The notes beneath the pieces were generated by a model, which made no database searches, was not told where the DNA came from, and saw nothing but the letters and a program-made list of their open reading frames with translations. From the NCBI RefSeq assembly GCF_039537405.1, contig NZ_BAABAL010000008.1, positions 248,001-312,000 on the forward strand: a DNA stretch of 64,000 nt, read 5' to 3'. Below are positions 62,175 through 64,000 of this stretch, piece by piece. This DNA is from Allokutzneria multivorans (lineage in GTDB: Bacteria; Actinomycetota; Actinomycetes; Mycobacteriales; Pseudonocardiaceae). Each line of letters begins with the position of its first letter. Within the stretch, counting starts at the first letter, position 1. The position numbers and the translations under genes are program-made.

Positions 62175-62780
62175 TCAGGCCATGGGGCGCACGGTCATGG
62201 ACTGCTGGATGGCGTACTCGACCAGGGTGATCAGCGCGAGCTTGGTCGACTCCTTGGTGCGCGCGTCGCAGACCACCATCGGGACCGAGTCGTCGATGGT
62301 CAACGCCTCGCGGACGTCTTCGATGCGGTGGTGCAGCATGCCGTCGAAGCAGTTGAGCGCGACGATGTAGGGCAGCTGGCGGTCGTCGAAGAAGTCGATG
62401 GAGGCGAAGGCGTCGGCGAGCCTGCGGGTGTCGACGAGCACGATCGCGCCGATGGCCCCGCGCACGAGGTCGTCCCACATGAACCAGAACCGGTGCTGGC
62501 CGGGCGTGCCGAACAGGTACAGGATCAGGTCGCGGTCCAGCGAGACGCGGCCGAAGTCCATCGCCACCGTGGTGGTGACCTTGTTCGGCGTCGCGGAGAG
62601 GTCGTCCACCCCCGCGCTGGCCTCGGTCATCACCGCCTCGGTGGTCAACGGCACGATCTCCGACACCGACCCCACGAAGGTCGTCTTGCCGACGCCGAAG
62701 CCGCCGGCCACCACGATCTTGGCCGAGGTCGTCGCCCGGCTGGTGTCCGGTGTGTGCGGATCAAAGCCTGCGGAGCCCAC
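62175..62780 (-). CDS. cvnD: Conservon GTPase CvnD-type
   Basis: 201 residues. The P-loop is GGFGVGKTTF near residue 26-35, followed by TTTVAMDFGRVSLDRDLILY (switch region), LFGTPGQHRFWFMWDDLVRG (G3-like), then VALNCFD replacing the usual NKxD specificity motif. This is a small Ras-like protein in the four-gene conservons of actinomycetes. It overlaps cvnC by 20 bp and is the last gene of the operon. Conservons act downstream of sensor-like CvnA on development or antibiotic production in Streptomyces. Confidence 0.92.
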   Translation of the reverse strand: MGSAGFDPHTPDTSRATTSAKIVVAGGFGVGKTTFVGSVSEIVPLTTEAVMTEASAGVDDLSATPNKVTTTVAMDFGRVSLDRDLILYLFGTPGQHRFWFMWDDLVRGAIGAIVLVDTRRLADAFASIDFFDDRQLPYIVALNCFDGMLHHRIEDVREALTIDDSVPMVVCDARTKESTKLALITLVEYAIQQSMTVRPMA

Positions 62781-63279
62781 TGAGCACCCTTTCCAGGAAC
62801 GCGATCGAGGGCTGGTCGCCGGACACCAGACCGTTCTGGTGCACCTGGACCAACCCCATCGTCGCCATGTCGCCGATCAGTACCCTGACCACGCCCAGCG
62901 GAAGCCGCATCCGGGCCGCGACCTCAGCCACCGACCGGGTCTCGATGCACAACCGGCTGATGGATCGGTGCTCGGCAAGCCCGATGGCTTCCCGGTCGCC
63001 CGCGGCGTGGTCGCTGGTGCGGACCAGAGCCTCGATCGGAAGATCGTAGTCGGGTCGCGTCCGGCCGCGTGTCCGGGCGTAGGGGCGAGCGAGCATACCG
63101 GTCTCGGTCAGCGGGGAGCGCAGCTCGTGCCTGCCCTCCGGCTGCTCGGCGAAACCACCGAGCTCGGCCCGGTGGTCCTCCGCCGCGCCGTACCCGGTGT
63201 TGTGCTGCCCACCGTGGGTGTAGAGCTGCGACCAGTTGTCGCCGGTGTTCTCCGGGTCGTAGTAGGAGCCCGAGCTCAT
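62761..63279 (-). CDS. cvnC: Conservon DUF742 protein CvnC-type
   Basis: 172 residues from ATG 63279. DUF742 spans about 60-172: LVRTSDHAAGDREAIGLAEH, ISRLCIETRSVAEVAARMRL (winged-helix-like), LPLGVVRVLIGDMATMGLVQ and FLERVLSGLRRL at the end. The N-terminal ~60 residues are polar and unstructured. The position (A-B-C-D) identifies it. Probably an adaptor between CvnB and CvnD. Confidence 0.92.
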   Translation of the reverse strand: MSSGSYYDPENTGDNWSQLYTHGGQHNTGYGAAEDHRAELGGFAEQPEGRHELRSPLTETGMLARPYARTRGRTRPDYDLPIEALVRTSDHAAGDREAIGLAEHRSISRLCIETRSVAEVAARMRLPLGVVRVLIGDMATMGLVQVHQNGLVSGDQPSIAFLERVLSGLRRL

Positions 63280-63315
63280 CTCGCCACCTCCCGCGTCACG
63301 TCAGCCCTCATCGGC

Positions 63316-63741
63316 TCAGCCCAGCCCTCGTCCGCCGCCCTGGAGCTGGGCGCGCAGCTCAGGCGTCAGCTGTTGGCCGACCCGCTCGACGAGCATGGTC
63401 ATCTCGTAGGCGACCAGGCCGATGTCGCAGTTGGGCGCGGCGAGCAGGGACAGGCAGGAGCCGTCGGAGACCGACATCAGGAACAGGTAGCCCCGCTCCA
63501 TCTCCACCACGGTCTGGGCCACGTTGCCCGCCTCGAAGCAGCGAGCCGCTCCCTGGGTGAGGCTGACCAGCCCGGAGGCGACCGCGGACAGCTGCTCGGC
63601 GCGGTCGCGCGGCAGGCCCTCGGAGCCGGCGAGCAGCAGGCCGTCCGCCGAGACCACGACGGCGTGCGCCACGCCGGGCACCCGCTGCACGAACTCGGTG
63701 ATCAACCAGCCGAAGCCGCCCGGCTGTTGCGGGATGGTCAC
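63316..63741 (-). CDS. cvnB: Conservon roadblock/LC7 protein CvnB-type
   Basis: 141 residues. Roadblock/LC7 fold: LITEFVQRVPGVAHAVVVSA, DGLLLAGSEGLPRDRAEQLS, VASGLVSLTQGAARCFEAGN and GYLFLMSVSDGSCLSLLAAP. Such proteins act as regulators of Ras-like GTPases, fitting CvnB paired with CvnD. The start overlaps the cvnA stop by 4 bp (ATGA-type). The C-terminal tail is Gly/Gln rich. Confidence 0.92.
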   Translation of the reverse strand: MTIPQQPGGFGWLITEFVQRVPGVAHAVVVSADGLLLAGSEGLPRDRAEQLSAVASGLVSLTQGAARCFEAGNVAQTVVEMERGYLFLMSVSDGSCLSLLAAPNCDIGLVAYEMTMLVERVGQQLTPELRAQLQGGGRGLG

Positions 63742-64000
63742 TTGTCCTCCTCCTGCCGCGCGGCGCCGTCGGGCGACGCGGCGCCGTTGGGCGCGTGAGT
63801 TCCGTTGGAGCCGGCGCGCTCGCCAGCGAGTTCGTCGATCCTGGCATGACGTCCGCGCCGCAGCCCCTGCTGGAAGCTGGACATCCGGCCGCGCACCACC
63901 TCGGCGGAGCGAGCGGGCTGAGCGGGCGGCGCCGCGATCACGGGCTGCTGCCCGGTGCTGCCCGCACCCCTCGTCGGCGGGGCCGAGCGGCGCGGCGCGG
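63738..64000 (-). CDS. cvnA: Conservon sensor kinase CvnA, C-terminal part (runs off window)
   Basis: Only the last ~87 residues are visible, open to the end of the window. They are a low-complexity Pro/Ala/Arg-rich tail (RSAEVVRGRMSSFQQGLRRG, then ELAGERAGSNGTHAPNG). This fits the disordered C-terminus of a CvnA sensor kinase-like protein: its position immediately upstream of cvnB, with a 4-bp overlap, is that of cvnA. The kinase and membrane domains are outside the window, so activity cannot be judged. Confidence 0.7.
   Translation of the reverse strand, partial: APRRSAPPTRGAGSTGQQPVIAAPPAQPARSAEVVRGRMSSFQQGLRRGRHARIDELAGERAGSNGTHAPNGAASPDGAARQEEDK

Overview
The window is high-GC DNA, roughly 70% G+C by eye. 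It has frequent GTG starts, ATGA/GTGA gene overlaps, a conservon (cvn) operon, an F420-type oxidoreductase, and an SCP1.201-like deaminase toxin with an Imm1 immunity protein. This points to a filamentous actinomycete, most likely of the Pseudonocardiales; the genus cannot be fixed from the sequence. I saw no rRNA, tRNA or CRISPR array, and no prophage head or integration genes.

Layout. 1-9681 is a carbohydrate locus: two GH172 (DUF2961) secreted enzymes (the first cut by the window edge) flanking a small membrane protein; a 169-bp IS-derived inverted-repeat element; and a LacI regulator divergent from an operon of L-fucose/D-arabinose-type isomerase, GH43-like propeller glycosidase and FGGY kinase. 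This set would suit D-arabinan to D-arabinose to D-ribulose 5-phosphate catabolism (inference). 9678-14180 holds a small unknown membrane protein, an SDR oxidoreductase overlapping a secreted LVIVD-repeat protein, and a divergent family-5 solute-binding lipoprotein.

14301-39338 is the centrepiece: a continuous, translationally coupled, plus-strand cluster of 21 recognisable genes encoding an extracellular-type contractile injection system (eCIS). It has a phage-type amidase, sheath, tube, baseplate chaperone, DUF4255 terminator, AAA+ ATPase, hub/spike (gpD, gpV, PAAR-like tip), gp25, two baseplate-J proteins, a tail-I/beta-helix protein and a DUF6519 protein. Two cargo-like proteins share a DUF4157 leader; one carries a GH19 lysozyme/chitinase-type domain. 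No capsid, portal, terminase or integrase genes are present, and no tape-measure gene is recognisable.

39335-47944 carries an aldo/keto reductase, a small secreted I36-type protein, an XRE regulator, a polyamine operon (type III PLP decarboxylase, speD, speE) closed by a strong terminator, a GT87-like membrane glycosyltransferase, an F420-type oxidoreductase with a TetR regulator (two matching operators), and a Tat-exported PGRP amidase. 48208-52811 is a four-gene sugar ABC importer with the gene order of the galactofuranose system ytfQ-ytfR-ytfT-yjfF. 53093-57578 holds a degenerate terpene-synthase-like protein, a membrane Ser/Thr kinase of unusual architecture, and the deaminase toxin/Imm1 pair. 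57733-61918 has a very large secreted subtilase and a uridine-kinase-like protein lacking the P-loop lysine. 62175-64000 is a cvnDCBA conservon, with cvnA running off the edge.

The window also carries a dispersed intergenic palindrome family and a strongly over-represented CCACWGTGG palindrome in coding DNA.
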